Assembly: GCA_015501585.1 (NCBI GenBank)
Contig: JADNRY010000152.1
Location: 1-64,000 of the forward strand
Reading direction: 5' to 3'
Length of the DNA stretch: 64,000 bases
From: Rhodocollybia butyracea
Lineage: Eukaryota > Basidiomycota > Agaricomycetes > Agaricales > Omphalotaceae
The notes under the pieces were generated by a model. The model made no database searches. It was given only the letters and a program-made list of their open reading frames with translations, and was not told the DNA's origin. The number at the start of each line of letters is the position of its first letter. The stretch's first letter is position 1. The translations under genes were made by a program, and so were the position numbers. Positions 12,774 to 25,745 of the stretch are shown here, one piece after another.

Positions 12774-13772
12774 CTACCCGGCGAACGGAGACGTAGGGCA
12801 CACATTTCTGTTGAGCATGTGTCTTTTGCGAGCACGGGTGCCCGTGAAGCTCCCCCCACAATACTCGCAAACGTACAAGGTCACTTTTCCGAGGTGTTCA
12901 CGATCAATGTGGCCTAGCGGAAGAAAGGCAGCACGAAAGGCAGCACGGAGCCCAGTGAGCAAATGCAGGAGGCTTAGACTAGCTCACGGGCGTACCCTGT
13001 AGGTTGTGTTTTGCCGTGTACGACTTTCCACAATTTGGCCTAGGGCATTCGAACCTTCCTTTCTCATTGCGCTGCATCATTTCCGGTATGTCTATTTGGT
13101 CCGCGCCACACTACGTAGATCCGCCATGGTAAGCCATCGCCACATTCAAAACAGAAAGGTTGACCCACCCCGACAGGCTTTCCATCACCGTTTCTGGAGA
13201 AATGGGGGTTTTGTACTGGCGGCATGATGGACGTGTCAGGCGGCTCCCAACTTGAAGTACCTCTATCGAGAAGCTGTGGTTGTGAAGCCTCTGACGCTGG
13301 GTACGATGCGAAGGGTCGCAAGTTCAGACTTTGTGCCGATGTTGGACACAGTGACCAGTCATTACCACTTGTATGACCATTAGGGTGACTATATCCAAAC
13401 ACTGACGAGTTCGCATGGCTGGCCGTCGGAAACATACTGTGCATGGAGTCAGGGGGTACAGCGCGTCTCTGACTTGAGTCCGTGAACGCATGCCCAGTTG
13501 TCGCGTCGATTTCTTCGGGTGAAATGGGGGGATTGCCCACAGCGTCAACTTGGGGAGTCAGACAAATACTAAGATCAAATTCTTGGAAATAAAAATGCCT
13601 TTGAGGGGTCAGAATTCAAACGGCAAACTGGTAGTAGTAAGAAGTCCTACCCGGGTACTACCATGTCACCGAAAGCTGAATAGTCCTGCTCATTAGAAGG
13701 GAGATAGTCTGTCGTATCACTACGGCGATACGAAAGGTGTCCAGATTTTTCTTTGTCCGATGCCTTCCGCAT
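12774..13772 (-). CDS. C2H2 zinc-finger protein, copy 2 (four exons)
   Basis: Exons on the minus strand are 13772-13651, 13568-13169, 13110-12996 and 12913-12774, giving 258 residues with all phases compatible. It has the same plan as copies 1 and 3: a Ser/Pro-rich N-terminal region, a C-x4-C-x12-H-x4-H finger split across exons 3 and 4 (FECPRPNCGKSYTAKHNLQ, then GHIDREH), and a CEYC...C2HC finger ending NVCPTSPFAG. It is shorter than its paralogues because exons 1 and 2 have lost sequence. Start choice is less certain: the ATG at 13772 is the first in frame, and the exon 1 N-terminus matches copy 3 only after about ten codons. Confidence 0.7.
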
Positions 13773-16700
13773 CGAGAGGGTAGGTACTATGAGGATATTC
13801 GGGGGGTGAACGAAAGGCCAGAAGGATATTTTCCAGATTTAAAGGCTCCATATCAGAGTCTCGTCGTGTTAAAAAAAAATTAAAAAAGCATGTTTGACCG
13901 AAAAAGAAATAAAGTTGAGCGAGAATAATAATTATTAGAAATGTATACTATCCGCTGGTAGAGTTCAAACATATCGATTTTGGTCAACAACCTTATCATG
14001 ACAGACTAGGTCAGAAGCACTTCCATCTGGAGATCTGGATCGAGAGATTAAACGGAATATCTTCTCAGATCTTCACAGCTGGTCAGTGAGGCTGTTGAGC
14101 ATTGTTAACCAATGACCTTCAGGCACTGTTAGAGCTCAAGGCCTCATTCTGTTCGGATTTTAGGTGCATAAGTATATGCACTCAGTGGTCAGTATAGACT
14201 GTTTACTGATCCATCCTCGGATCTTAAACGTTTTATAACTGGCATCAAAAGAACGTTCAATTAGAGTTCAATCGCATACAAATCGATCCCCAGGTGGGAG
14301 GACTCCGAACTTCACTCATTTTGAGCCGAGAAGGGGGTGAGTACCGCATTCTAATCTATCCTCGCACATCATGGAACCAGGAGACCTTAGAATTCAGTCG
14401 ACCTCATGAGCACTCATTCTGAGCTTCACAGAAGTAGAGGCCACGTTCTCCGGGGGACCGAAAGGCGCCTAAGGCTGGATACAGGGCTTCATACCGGGCG
14501 GCCTTGAGGTGTGTTAGAGAAGGCAATGGCAAAATTCAAAAATAACTTTGACATATACATCCGTAATAATACGAGGTTCTCAAGTGGTACGAAGCCACGG
14601 GAGAGTACTTGAATTGTTCCGACTGGAACATAGAAGAGTTACAGCACAATCTGCCAAACCTGTCCCGCCGGGTAACTTGAAGCTCTCGCTTCGTTGATTC
14701 TGAGATCCTTGGTTCTAAAGTGCAATCAACATCTCTGATAGTAGATGAATAGACTAGTACTTTATAAGAGAAAAACTATTAGTCTCCTATAAGCAGACTC
14801 GTTATACATTGACGATCCATACGGATGTGTGTATATAGAAAATACTATCAAGAGAAAAGAGTTGTAGGATGGAAATTATTTTTTCAATCTATTTCTCAGG
14901 CTAAACTCAAGCAAAGAACGCCTAACCTTGGCTGTTCGACAGGACTTCTTATGCCTGCGAAGAACGTAGCTAGTAACAGTCACTGCAGACTTACTGATAT
15001 ATCAATCCGTAATATGCACGTCGCGCAGCAGGATCAAATGACACTGGTTTGTTTCTTTGCCCGAACCGTCATGATCACACCGTGCGTCCGACTAGCAGTC
15101 ACTCTTTGAGCGAAGCAATCGGACCTTTGAGCATTTGCTGGTTGCGCTAACTCATGCTCACAGTGGGTTTCTTGGTGTTCATTCTTGATTTTGGGGTCTA
15201 GGGTACTCACAGCTCAATAGAATTTCTGCTTATGATATCCACCATCATCTATCAGGGCCTCTACCGTTACATAATAGAATGTTCATACCACAAAGAGGAA
15301 TATTGTATGAATAGACGGCAGAAGTGTGATAGACCCCATAGACCCATATATGAAGACTGTGGGTGACAATGGCGGTGCTCCAAAGAACAGATCGGAACGA
15401 GAGTTTATCGTACTAGTACGGATATCAAGTCGCGAGAAAAAAACAAACTGAACAAAGAGACGGATCGCTGAATGCAACGTTTTCATGACCAACCTGACTG
15501 CCACTCACACCGCCATTACCTCCACTTCCTTCGGACAGAAGCTCAGTGGAAAGTTCATTACTTTGGACATTAATTCGGATACTCTCTGAAATAGGGAAGC
15601 GGAGGTAATGGCGGTGTGACTATAATTCGAGTATATTGCCATGGCGTGCGTCGGACGCCAGCTGAAAGATTTCAGCATTGCTTGTATACGGCGAACCCCG
15701 TTCAGTAGAACTAATAGATCGTCTTGGGAGGAGGGATCTTAGTAGTCAGATACGAGGCCCCCCACCTCAACTTCATTCCTGAATTCAAACGAAAGAAGGA
15801 CCGGGTTCCAGAACTAGCCGAAAATGGCCTTGCGATACCCCAAGGCAGAGGATGCTGTTCAAGACGTAGTAGACCTGGAAAAAAAGTCCACGAAGCTGCG
15901 GGATGCAGACAAACACAGGGAAATTAACAGCCGATCTGCGAACGGACAGGGTCACACGGATCAGAAAAATTTGAACTTTTAAAGACATAAATCAAGACGA
16001 AGCTGGCTTCAAGGAGTTCAGTCAAACGTATGAATTTTAATGGTGAGAGCGGACCGAGTGGACAAACCTGAACATCCGACTACTTATGTCGTTTGAGTAT
16101 ACAGCACTGCAGATCTCATCAAAGTGACTTGGTGACCGAGTATGACCATGCTTGTTTAATGGTGTATGGGCAGTCGGAGAAGGAAAAGAAGTCGAGAATA
16201 ACTTGGAGCGTCAGCCATCGGTAAAATGCTTTCTTTGTCCAGATACACAAGGTAATTTTCTTTCGGAAACATCAGGTTGGTTTTGTTCGAAAAAATTTCG
16301 GAAGTCACAAGATTCGAGGCGAAACTTGTCTGTCAGCGGTAAATTGAATACAAGCTGTAGAGAGCACCAACCCTCATTACCTGACAAAAGTTCCTAAATC
16401 CTTGGGAAGTACGCTTGGATGCTCCACCGTAGACAGGAAGATCAACGGATCGGTCCCGTCGGTCTATATCACTGCACACTCCAAGTCAGGTTATTCGAGC
16501 TCTTTATTATAGCGTCAGAATAAAAGTACATTTGGTACGTACTTACGACGTCCATGGATCATGATGTCGAGACGTTGGCTCAGCTGAATACAGAGGTGGG
16601 AAATGCTCAGCAATAATAGCAATAAAATACAACATTTTCGGTTCAAACCCAGCCAGATGAGCGGAGACACAGTGGGTTTCGACGCAAAGAATGTCAATCC

Positions 16701-18264
16701 CACACATATCGAACTGAGAATTTCATTGCTGCATCATCGGGGGTGCAGACGTTTGCAGCGTGGAGCAGTAAACGTCAATGATTAAGCGCTGTCTGTACAA
16801 TGCACTTGATGTTGAAGTTTACCCTGTTATCTCGCGAGCGGGAGCATCACCAGACTTACAAGACCAGAGCCGATGGGAACTGCATCGTTTGAGATTTGCC
16901 GCGCTCAGCCCCAGCCAGGACTGCAGCGCAGGTAAACAAGTCGTATATTCAAGTTGAATTTTATATACCTGTGTATGATCCCTTTTTTCGTTTGCTCGCT
17001 CAACAACACGTAGAAATGAACGTTGCCTCATCTCATGCTTAAGAGCTCCATTCCATGGATACAGAAGGAATACAGACACCTGAGCAAAGAGCAGAACAAC
17101 ATAGATTGATGATTGAAACAGAGTACTAGATAAAAAAGCAGGTGAGTTGAAGAAGCAAGAGACAAGATATGCAGTATACCAGCCCAGCTGCGCCATAAAA
17201 GGTCTTTATGCTGTATCATACAAGAAACACTGGCGTCCGAAGCAAAATATCGCGTGAGATTGTCTCCCATATAAGACTAATAAGTGAGCAATGGATGACC
17301 TGAAACTGAAAAAACGGGAAGCCCGCTGGAGGTTTCAAGCGGTAATTATTCCATCGTTGGCGAGTTGGTTTGAAGATAAGGAAATAAAAGTCCAACAAAA
17401 AGAAAGTTTGTTGTCGGAAAACAGGAGCGATTGAGGGATCCGAAGCAGCTTCGACTTTCGACCGTCTTGTACCTGCAGTATGAATCCACGAGAGAGGACA
17501 GTCCGTCCAGTGAAGATTCGTACTAGGTTTATTTCAGGTAAGATACCTTGCTTCCTTCATTATTTGTTTTTGTCACGAACTCGAGATTGTGCGGTTAACT
17601 TCGAGCCTTTGAAGCAGGAAGGAGGAATTCCCTAGAGCCTAAAACTACATAGATGAGATACGTGAGCAAACGAACGAACAAAAAAAAACAGATTGACACA
17701 CGTCCGTTTCCATTTCTCAGCTGGCTCATTCAGCTCGAAATACTGCTCTGATAACTGCTTCATCTCCGTTCGATAACAAGAAGCAGGCGCCTAAGGTAAG
17801 GATTCTGAATCTTAAAGCCTCTCATAAATCTCGACTGCTAAATCCTGACGCGTCGAGCCAAAATTATGAGAAACAGATTGGAGGGCGCAGTTTTCGGTAC
17901 GAAGGATAAGATAACCACCATTGGTTTAATTGAGGAAAGGGCGGGTCTGTCGCGCTATTCGCATACCACAAAGGTTGATATGGTTGGAAACAAGTTACAC
18001 ATGTGCCAACTAGAGATGAGAACATGGATGTAAGGGATCAAAGTTTACCGACGCTACAGATAGGAAATAGATAACAAAGTAGCTCAACTAAAAAATGCAT
18101 TTACCTCGACGGGAAATGTTCAGAGATATTCAGTTTACTTTGAAAAAACAATAGACTATTCGATACTAGAACCATGGAAGACTTGCACCATACGCTGCGT
18201 ACAAACTGGGCGCCATGAAAACCGGCTGACGAGTTTCTCTCGAGACTCAAAACTCCAAAGAACT
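13773..18264. other. Spacer between zinc-finger gene 2 and A of unit 2
   Basis: No gene could be supported. The region aligns piecewise with 1.8-6.4 kb and 25.8-30.2 kb. A short hairpin lies at 15507-15618 (listed separately). Conserved but frame-unstable blocks occur at 15.7-16.4 kb and 16.8-17.7 kb. Confidence 0.5.
15507..15618. repeat. Short inverted repeat hairpin
   Basis: CACACCGCCATTACCTCC at 15507-15524 is repeated in reverse complement at about 15601-15618, with a few further matching bases inside (CTTCC/GGAAG) and a loop of about 65 nt. It could be a tiny foldback element or a transcribed hairpin. I see no target duplication. Confidence 0.6.
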
Positions 18265-19605
18265 ATGCCTGTTCATAAGCCTAAATCGCGCTCGTACTCG
18301 CTCAACGACTTGGTTCTAGCCATGGCTTTCGTCGAATTCATGCTCAGTATGGCGGCAGCAGTCCTTATGCGTTATCACAACGGCACAGTGAACGACATCA
18401 TATGCGTATTTGGAATAGCTGCAGTGGTACCAGGGTTATTGTAAGCGGCAATTTCCTGGAATTCTGGTAGACATGCTTACCTTTGGGGACTAGAGGGTCC
18501 ATAGTGGAGTGGATTGACGATAGAAAACAAAAAAGCGGCTGCACGAGATGTCCGATGGGCCACGAAAAGTAGTGGAAACCCGAGTTCGGCGCAAATGTCT
18601 GTTCCTGGGCCCATTGACGGTGTAGCTGCCAGAAATAAGAAGGACGGTCAAGCAAACGTTCACCAGGGTGCCAATCTATTGGCGACGACGAACACGAATA
18701 CACCTTCTACCCATAAGCACTCGACATATAGCTTGGCGTCCCTTTCGGCGTCGAATGAGTCGCCAGTGTCTTCTCAGATTGAGAAATCGAGGGCAGGAAG
18801 CCAAAACCAGAAATTGATTCGATATACTAAAGGAGATGGCGTTGAAATGGATATGAAGCAGTTCGCGGCGCTGACCCAGGAAAATATGGAGACAAACACT
18901 GTTCCATTTACCAGCTATCTCCGTAGCACGATAGTCTCTCCACCGCTGGATGCTTCCTTGCCCGCTGAAGTAAAAGGCAAGAACGAGGAACTAGTTGCGA
19001 TACGTCCTGCCATTGTAGGCACTGGCGTTGGGACGGACATACGAGGTCACCCGTCCAGTTCCATGAAAAGGATTGCGGCAGGACCTACACGCACTGGCTT
19101 CAATACCTTTGCGGGTGAGCATAATAGCCAATACAACACGAAAATTGGCATTGGTCAATGGCGGACGATCACCGATTGACGACGGGTGCCATCTCTCTCG
19201 TTCCTGCTGCCACTGGCGCAAGATGTGTCATTGCCTGACAACCACGAGGCAAACCAGAAATTGCATCTTACTACCAAGGAGGGCGATGCGGCTGGAATAC
19301 AGGAGTTCGTGGAAGCGCCCCAGGGTGAGCTCGAAAACGTTCCAGTTGGGAGTCGTCGCTACGAGGTGACTCATCCGTTGACGAAGACGAATATGGATAA
19401 GATTGGCGATAGTTCGTCTCCGATAGTCAACGACAACGCATCGGCCACGAATGCGATCTCTGTCATCCACGTTGCTAGCTCGACGTTGTTCGGTGCACCC
19501 GCGCCGTTCTTACAGACAGAGGTTTCCAGGGTAATAGACAAGGGAATACGCCCTAATACCGAGGGCGATGGCAAAGCAGGAGCACATGGAAGCAACAAGC
19601 TATAA
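18265..19605 (+). pseudogene. A-family gene of unit 2, frameshifted
   Basis: Exon 1 (18265-18440) is intact and encodes the two-helix leader MPVHKPKSRSYSLNDL and onward. Exon 2 would start at 18494, but the A-run at 18529-18534 is six long where an in-frame reading needs seven, so the frame shifts after WIDDRKQ. The shifted frame is then open from about 18514 to 19179. A second disruption near 19175 removes the expected DDDPLTTG region, and the tail continues in another frame to 19605. The two lesions argue for a true pseudogene rather than one sequencing error. Confidence 0.65.
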
Positions 19606-21675
19606 TGCTGCGGCTGGCCAGTGCGAGGAGCAGATAGCGCCGATTTACGATAACTTGATGAGTACTGGTGCTACTGTTTCGTCAACCGCTAGTTGGTCCC
19701 TTTGACACCAGGTGGGGCTATCGAAGAAGAGGAACGTGGAAGTGACTCCGGATGAAGGAAAAGTAATTGCCGCTTGCGAAGAGCTCCAGCGAGGCCACAA
19801 GAGGTAAATTGGCCCGCAGGGAGTTTCCCGTATAGTTCTAACCAGGAATTAGAACAAATCAGAATAAATTTGGCGTCAATGTTCACCTCGCTTGGTGGCC
19901 ACCAGTAATAATTAGACCACTTCAGTTTTACCTTTCATTATGGTTTGGCTCGTTGCACGATTCACTAAATATATAATCGTGCTAGATGTTGGCCTTGAGA
20001 TTTTGTGGGCACTTGAAATTTTATGCATTATCTTCAGTTTGTGAAAGGAAAGGCGAAAAAAGAACGTACACACAACGACACACAACGTCAGCAATGCTCA
20101 ACGGCTTCTAAGCAGAGGCTACCTATGCATTTCACCATGAAATGCATCAAAGACGATAGCGAAAACGCAATAGGATTTGCGTCCCAGAGAAAGGCAAAGA
20201 AAAAAAAGCTGCCCGTAATTGGCCACGAAACTCGGCGCAAATTTGGACAGACATCCGGTTGATAGTCCGTATTGGGGAATACATTTGATTGGATCATATA
20301 ATACACAGCCAGACCAATCTATTAACCTAAGTTTAACCCAGAGCCGATGAAACTTAGTGCTAGTATTTTGCAACTAGGGGCAGAAGTGAGGGACTGCACT
20401 GGGGTTCAAGGTTATCCCAAGGCGCAGAAAAATTGTCCCTAGTACTTCGAGCCTGATGGCCCCCATGGCAGTAATTGTTCCGAGAATTTTTTATTCCGTT
20501 CCTTTCCGGTTCTTATCCCGGTGCCCCGCTGGTAGTTCGTTTATTATAATCGTATTCAGCTGTAATATACGCTACTCTTATCAAGCTACCATACTAGAGC
20601 ATGTCAAACAATAATACTGAAGAACTTACCTCGCTGTGCACCCGTAACAAACCTGTAAACTGCTCGATGTTAGTAATGGCCCTTTTAAAAAAGGACTTGA
20701 GATTCTTGAAGGAGATTCTTGAGCGTTGTTTCATGAAGCCATGTTGAACGTTGAAGACCTGCCAGAGCTCTTGTCCTTGCACCGATCTTGAGCGTTTGAG
20801 TACTTGAGAACGTTGAGCACAGCCTGAGAAGAGTTTCGATTCGGATGGCTTGAGTCTTGACTTCGCGGGGAACAAAGTGGTTGAAGTTGAACGAACAAAC
20901 AACTGAACACGTGCAGACCGCGATTCGTCTTTGCCGACAAATTATACCGGTCACAGCTTGATACTGGTTTGGATGGATGGCAGGTTCACTTTGGTTCAAT
21001 AAAGGCTGGCCCCAGGTGTAAGTCGGATGCCGCTGAAGCGGAAAAGCAATTATAAATTACATTTTGGGGCTATCTAGGAATTTCGGGCCCAGTTTAAAAT
21101 TTATGAAGATCAGTCCAAAATAAAATTGGTCCCCGGCACTGCGGCGGTCGGATAAACGTAGTGCATCTGAGCGTCTGGCCGTGTATATTCGACTTAGCAT
21201 TGATTGGATCAGCCGACCGTGAATATATGGCCGATTCTGGATATCTGGCCAAATTTGCGCCGAGTTTCGTGGCCAATTGTAGCCAAAGTAAACAATACCT
21301 CTTATGCACCTTTCTTCGTTCCTTTCACCGCTTTTACTGGGACACAAATCCCTTTGCGTTTGCAACCTCATTGCATTTGATGCCTCTTCTTAGGTATCTT
21401 TAAGAGGACGTTGTACGAGTATAATATAATCGTGCGTCCGTTCTCTCCCTTTTTCGTTGCACAAACCGATCATAAAATCCTCAAGTGTTCCCAGAATTCC
21501 AATGCCAATGCCTGACTGGACTGTATATTCATTCAAAATGAAAGAAAAGTAGAACTGGAAAACCGTCTAATTATTACTACTGTAGCCACGAAACGAGGTG
21601 AATTTGGACGCCACATATCTATCCCTACTTGTTCTTATCCCTGATTCAAGCCACAGAAAACTCCCTTTCGACCGC
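19606..21675. other. Inverted tails and central insert between A and A' of unit 2
   Basis: The stretches 20210-20300 and 21180-21290 are inverted copies of each other (for example GGCCACGAAACTCGGCGCAA against its reverse complement), part of the tail-to-tail duplication. The roughly 880 bp between them (20300-21180) is not seen in the other pairs. It contains no gene I can support. Confidence 0.5.
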
Positions 21676-23055
21676 TTAAATTTTTTCTCCAGACTCTGCT
21701 GAAGTTCTCCGCGATGACCAGTACTTTTGGTGGACAATATCCGGAGTGACTTCCACATGTTCCTGCTTCTCACCTCCGCTAGCCTCACCTGGTACCAAAC
21801 GGAAGGTTTGGCTAGTGGGTGACGGAGAAGTAGCACCCGTATCCCTCCTCATCGACGTCAACGGGCTACCATAAGTCGCCGCTATCTGCTCCTCATACAG
21901 GCCAACCGCAGCATCACTGAGCTTGCCACTTGGAATCGCCTCCATGTGCTCCTGCTTTCCTGCTCCATCGCCTTCAGTAGTGGGATGCATTCCCTGGTTC
22001 ACCTCGAAGTTATCAGCCTCAAAAGCTAGCGACGAATTGGTGGCACTTCGCAGCGTCGAGCTAGTAACGAAAATCGAGGACGTGGCACCCGTCGTCAATG
22101 GGTCATCGTGGGTTATCGTTCTGCGTTGGCCAGCCTCTGTTTCCTCGAGCTCGCTGTACCGGCTATCACAGCCAGCTGCACCACTATTGGGCCCAGCATC
22201 TCGAGATAACAATCCTATCTCTTCCGTGGAACTGTACTGGTTACCATGCGTATCCATTTCTTCGCTCTGGTCTGTTACAGCAGGGCTTGTCGTACTCGAT
22301 TCTTCGATCGTGCCTTTGACATCAGCAAGCACTGAAATGCCCGGCGCTGGAGGAGATGCCGAGCTGCGAGGATCTTTGCCCGACGGTGCAACATCTCTGG
22401 TTATATTTCTCTGGGCCAGCGCTGGCGTGAGCTGCAGCGTTTCCCATCCAACATCATCTCCTTTGTTTATCTGAATTGACCCGTCGTTTTGACCGGAATT
22501 CTCGACTTGAGACAGCAGCAACGGCTCACCCAGCCCTGGAAGGAACGTCGAACTATAGGTCGAGGCAACAATAGTGGGAGAAGGGGTATTCGTGCTCGTC
22601 GCTGACAGATCAGTCGCAGCTACACTTTGGTCGATGTCTGCTTGTCCATCCTGACCATTTCCGGCGGTCACAACGTCAATGGGCCCAGTAATGGATAATT
22701 GTGCTGAACTCGTGTTTCTACTACTGTTTGTTGCCCATAGAGCATCCCACTCCTCCAACGTTTCATGCAACCGCTCTTCTTGCTTTCTATTGTCGACCCA
22801 GCTCGCGACAGAACCTCTATCAAGTCAAGGTCAGTATGAAACCGGATTCCACGCGTTCGCCGCTCACAGGAACCCTTGGAACATCACGACCACTGCAATT
22901 GCCCATAACGTGTCATTTACTGCACCATTCACTGTGCCATTACGCTGGCGCATAAGGAACGCTGCCGTAACACTGAGGGCGAATTTGATGATGGATCCGA
23001 CCAGAATCAGGTCTTTGAGTGAATACGAGGACGAATGAGGCTTCTGCGTAGGCAT
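21676..23055 (-). CDS. A'-family two-helix membrane protein, unit 2 (intact)
   Basis: This is the best-preserved A' gene. Exons are 23055-22868 and 22816-21676 on the minus strand, giving 442 residues. Exon 1 encodes MPTQKPHSSSYSLKDL, then two hydrophobic segments at about residues 17-36 and 46-62 with a RQRNGTVNGAVND loop. Exon 2 opens GSVASWVDNRKQEERLHET, predicted to be an amphipathic helix, followed by about 350 residues rich in Ser, Thr, Glu and Pro. The ending is EHVEVTPDIVHQKYW and about 14 further residues. The intron of 51 nt has GTGAGC and TAG ends, in the same place as in every paralogue. I infer membrane anchoring by the N-terminal hairpin and a disordered tail. No known domain or catalytic motif is visible, so function is unknown. 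Confidence 0.7.
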
Positions 23056-24585
23056 TTTGTCTTCAAGCGTCTGGAAAAAAGCTCTTACTCACGGTCTGTG
23101 ACGGTTATCATACCATTATACGTTATGGACGCCAGATATCTGCGTCCGTGGAGTCTTGGATGGTTTAGTTGTGTACGCTGTCTCTAAAGGCATACTAATT
23201 AATGCTATAAAACTTCTTAAGACTTTGAGTTGAGGTATACGATCTTAAGTTTTGACAACGTGACGGATGTACTAAATACCTTGATTTCTTACCTCTATGT
23301 TCTCATTTCGTACCGTATGCTCGCTTATCATTTCTGAAAGCGCGAGGACTGGGCATACAGCAGAGGAAGTAATTGACTTGAATTAGCTATTTCTGCGAGA
23401 ACAGGGATGTAAAATGTGAGTTATGTCTTCTCTTCGTTCTTTTCGTATGTTTGCTTAACAACGCGTCTTCTAGCCTCCGACATTGTAATTCATCCTCTGC
23501 TTCCAACCTTCCACTCAATCTCGTCAAATCTCATTTTCATCAGTCTGGATAAATATGGATGCCAGTGCTGAATCCAATTTCGATTTGGTTGTCTTTGGAG
23601 TTTCCATACCAGCCCCTCGATGACTCTTATGCTCTATCATAGTTCCGTTGATAAGCGGACTCGGAAAGGTCTCTCAACATCATCTACAGACTGGAGTTCT
23701 TGCAATTGGAGAAGGATTGCTTCTAGGTCGCCCTTATGGACTCTTTCTCTCCGAGTCGGATCATCAATATTATCAAACCCAGGCTCAGCTTCTAGTATGT
23801 ATTCGCTTTTCATCCATCTATCGCGTGAACTTTTTGCATTGTCTAGTATTTCTCGTACGCAAGCGGCACGTCAACGACGACGATAATACGAGGGCGTAGT
23901 ACTGCAAGTCTGACGCTGTGAAAACTCCGACTAGGCTTGCACTTCGCTGTGCTTGAGTTCCGTTCCCATTGTTGAGTAGAATTTTCGGCTGTACAAAGTA
24001 AATTGGGATGGATCCAAATTTCCTACACGGTTGCTTCGTACCAGTACTAATCAGCGGTAAGGATACGGACGGTTGGCACGATAATTCGAGAAAGGAGTGC
24101 GAGAAGAATGCATCCCAGTCGCGGACCTGGAGTGTATAAAGCGGGGCCGCTTGGTGCGATGGTTCCTTTCGATTCTCCTGCCCAAAGTTGGCTTTCCCTA
24201 CGAAAATTACAGTACCTATCTGGAGTGTCTCGGCGGTTTGCAATGATACCAGCTCTTTACGATGCTCCCAGTCGGTTCTTCCACGAGTGACTTGCAGGGG
24301 CTACTGTCTGAGGCGAACAGGGAGTCTTCCATTCGTCATTAGTTCTCGCCTAGCGCGCTGTCCACAAAATTTTTATCGCCCAATTGGGCGCACTCTCACT
24401 GCTCAGACGCTTAGCATGCCCAACAACCAGACATCATTTGATTGCTTTTCATTTATCATGTCCTGTCTAGGCTACATCTATCAAGCATAAGAGCCGCCTG
24501 GATAAAGTGATTATATATATATGGGTTCTGCTCTGTCCATCCTTCTCTTTTACTATGAAGATGCGTCCCCCGAAAAATTCCTCGC
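23056..24585. other. Flank between A' of unit 2 and zinc-finger gene 3
   Basis: No gene could be supported. The 23400-23900 block is homologous to 11420-11800 and 62850-63240. Short frames at 23554-23900 and 23818-24243 are not shared in frame with those copies. Confidence 0.45.
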
Positions 24586-25745
24586 CTAGCTCGCCACATC
24601 CCTGGCGAAAGGAGATGTAGGGCATACATTCTTGTTGTGCATATGTCTCCTGTGAGCGCGAGTGCCCGTGAAACTGCTCCCACAATATTCGCAGATGTGT
24701 GGGGTCACTTTTCCGAGATGTTTAACGTCAATGTGACCTAGCGGAAGCAGGGACAATACACAGAGACCAATTAGCATACGTAGGCGGAGGGTTAGACCAG
24801 CTCACTAACGTACCTTGTAGGTTATGTTTCGCGGTGTATGACTTTCCACAATGCGGCATGGGGCATTTGAACCTTCCTTTCGTATTGGATCGCCTTCTTA
24901 GCGAGTCTTTTTGAGTGGAATGCACGCGATGCTATTGGGTTTGCCGTGGTAAGTAATCTTCACATTCAAAAGAGAGGAATTGACGCACCCCGACTATAGG
25001 CTTTCCATCACCTTCGTTGACACTTAGAAGTGGCTGAGGCAGGAATGAGTCTCTGGAGAAAATGGGACCGCGAACTTGGGAAATAATAGATGCGTTGCTT
25101 GGAACTCCAGGCGGCTCCCAACTCGAAGCACCTCCATCTAGAAGCGGTAGTTGTGAAACCTCTGATGTTGGGTATGGACTCTGCCAGCTGGGATTATGAT
25201 GTGGAAAATTTGATGAATGGGTGTTATTTTCTGTGTCCCTCAACTGCCATGATCTTTCCATAAAAGGAGGTGGCAAGTTTGGACCTTGCGCCAATGTCCG
25301 GGACGATGACAAGTCATGGTCATTGTGGCCACTGTATTCAAACACTGGCGAGTTCGCGTGGCTGGCTGTTGGAGACATGCTCGACGTAGAGTTTGGGGGC
25401 GTAGGGTATCTCTGGTTCGAGCTTGTGAACATACGCCTAGTCATTTCATTAACATTTTCTGGTGAAGTGGAGGAATCGCCCGTGTATTCTATGGATTCCA
25501 CTTGCGAGGTTACACAAATACTGGGATCAAAGTAAAAATGACTTCAAGAGTTTAGAATCCCAGTGAAAAACTGATAGTAACAAGAGCTTTTACCTAGGTA
25601 TCATGCCACCGAACGCTGGCCAGCCTTCCACATGAAATGGGCGATAGTTCGTCGTACCACAGGAATATGTGTCATCCGAGATGTGTCCAGATGATTCTTC
25701 GTCCAATGCCTTCTGTGGATATGTGTGTCCGTTCTGAAAGTTCAT
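24586..25745 (-). CDS. C2H2 zinc-finger protein, copy 3 (four exons)
   Basis: Exons on the minus strand are 25745-25594, 25520-24989, 24931-24814 and 24737-24586, giving 317 residues with every junction GT-AG and in phase. The N-terminal two-thirds is Ser/Pro/Asn-rich and probably disordered. A C-x4-C-x12-H-x4-H finger (FKCPMPHCGKSYTAKHNLQ, then GHIDVKH) is split by intron 3, and a CEYC finger with a terminal Cys follows (HMHNKNVC). Likely a sequence-specific DNA-binding protein of the nucleus. The exon 1 sequence ISDDTYSCGTTN closely matches copy 1 (HEDAYSCGTTN), which supports the exon 1 call in both. Confidence 0.8.

Larger units (their letters stand above)
12400..24330. repeat. Tandem unit 2 (about 12 kb)
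   Basis: This copy contains zinc-finger gene 2 (12774-13772), a spacer, A pseudogene (18265-19605) and intact A' (21676-23055) in the same order and orientation as unit 1. Unit 3 takes over near 24330. Confidence 0.75.

Noticed and set aside
20300..21180. Possible solo LTR or separate element in the centre of the unit 2 pair
   Set aside because: No matching terminal repeats or target duplication could be found by eye, so it is described only as a unique insert.
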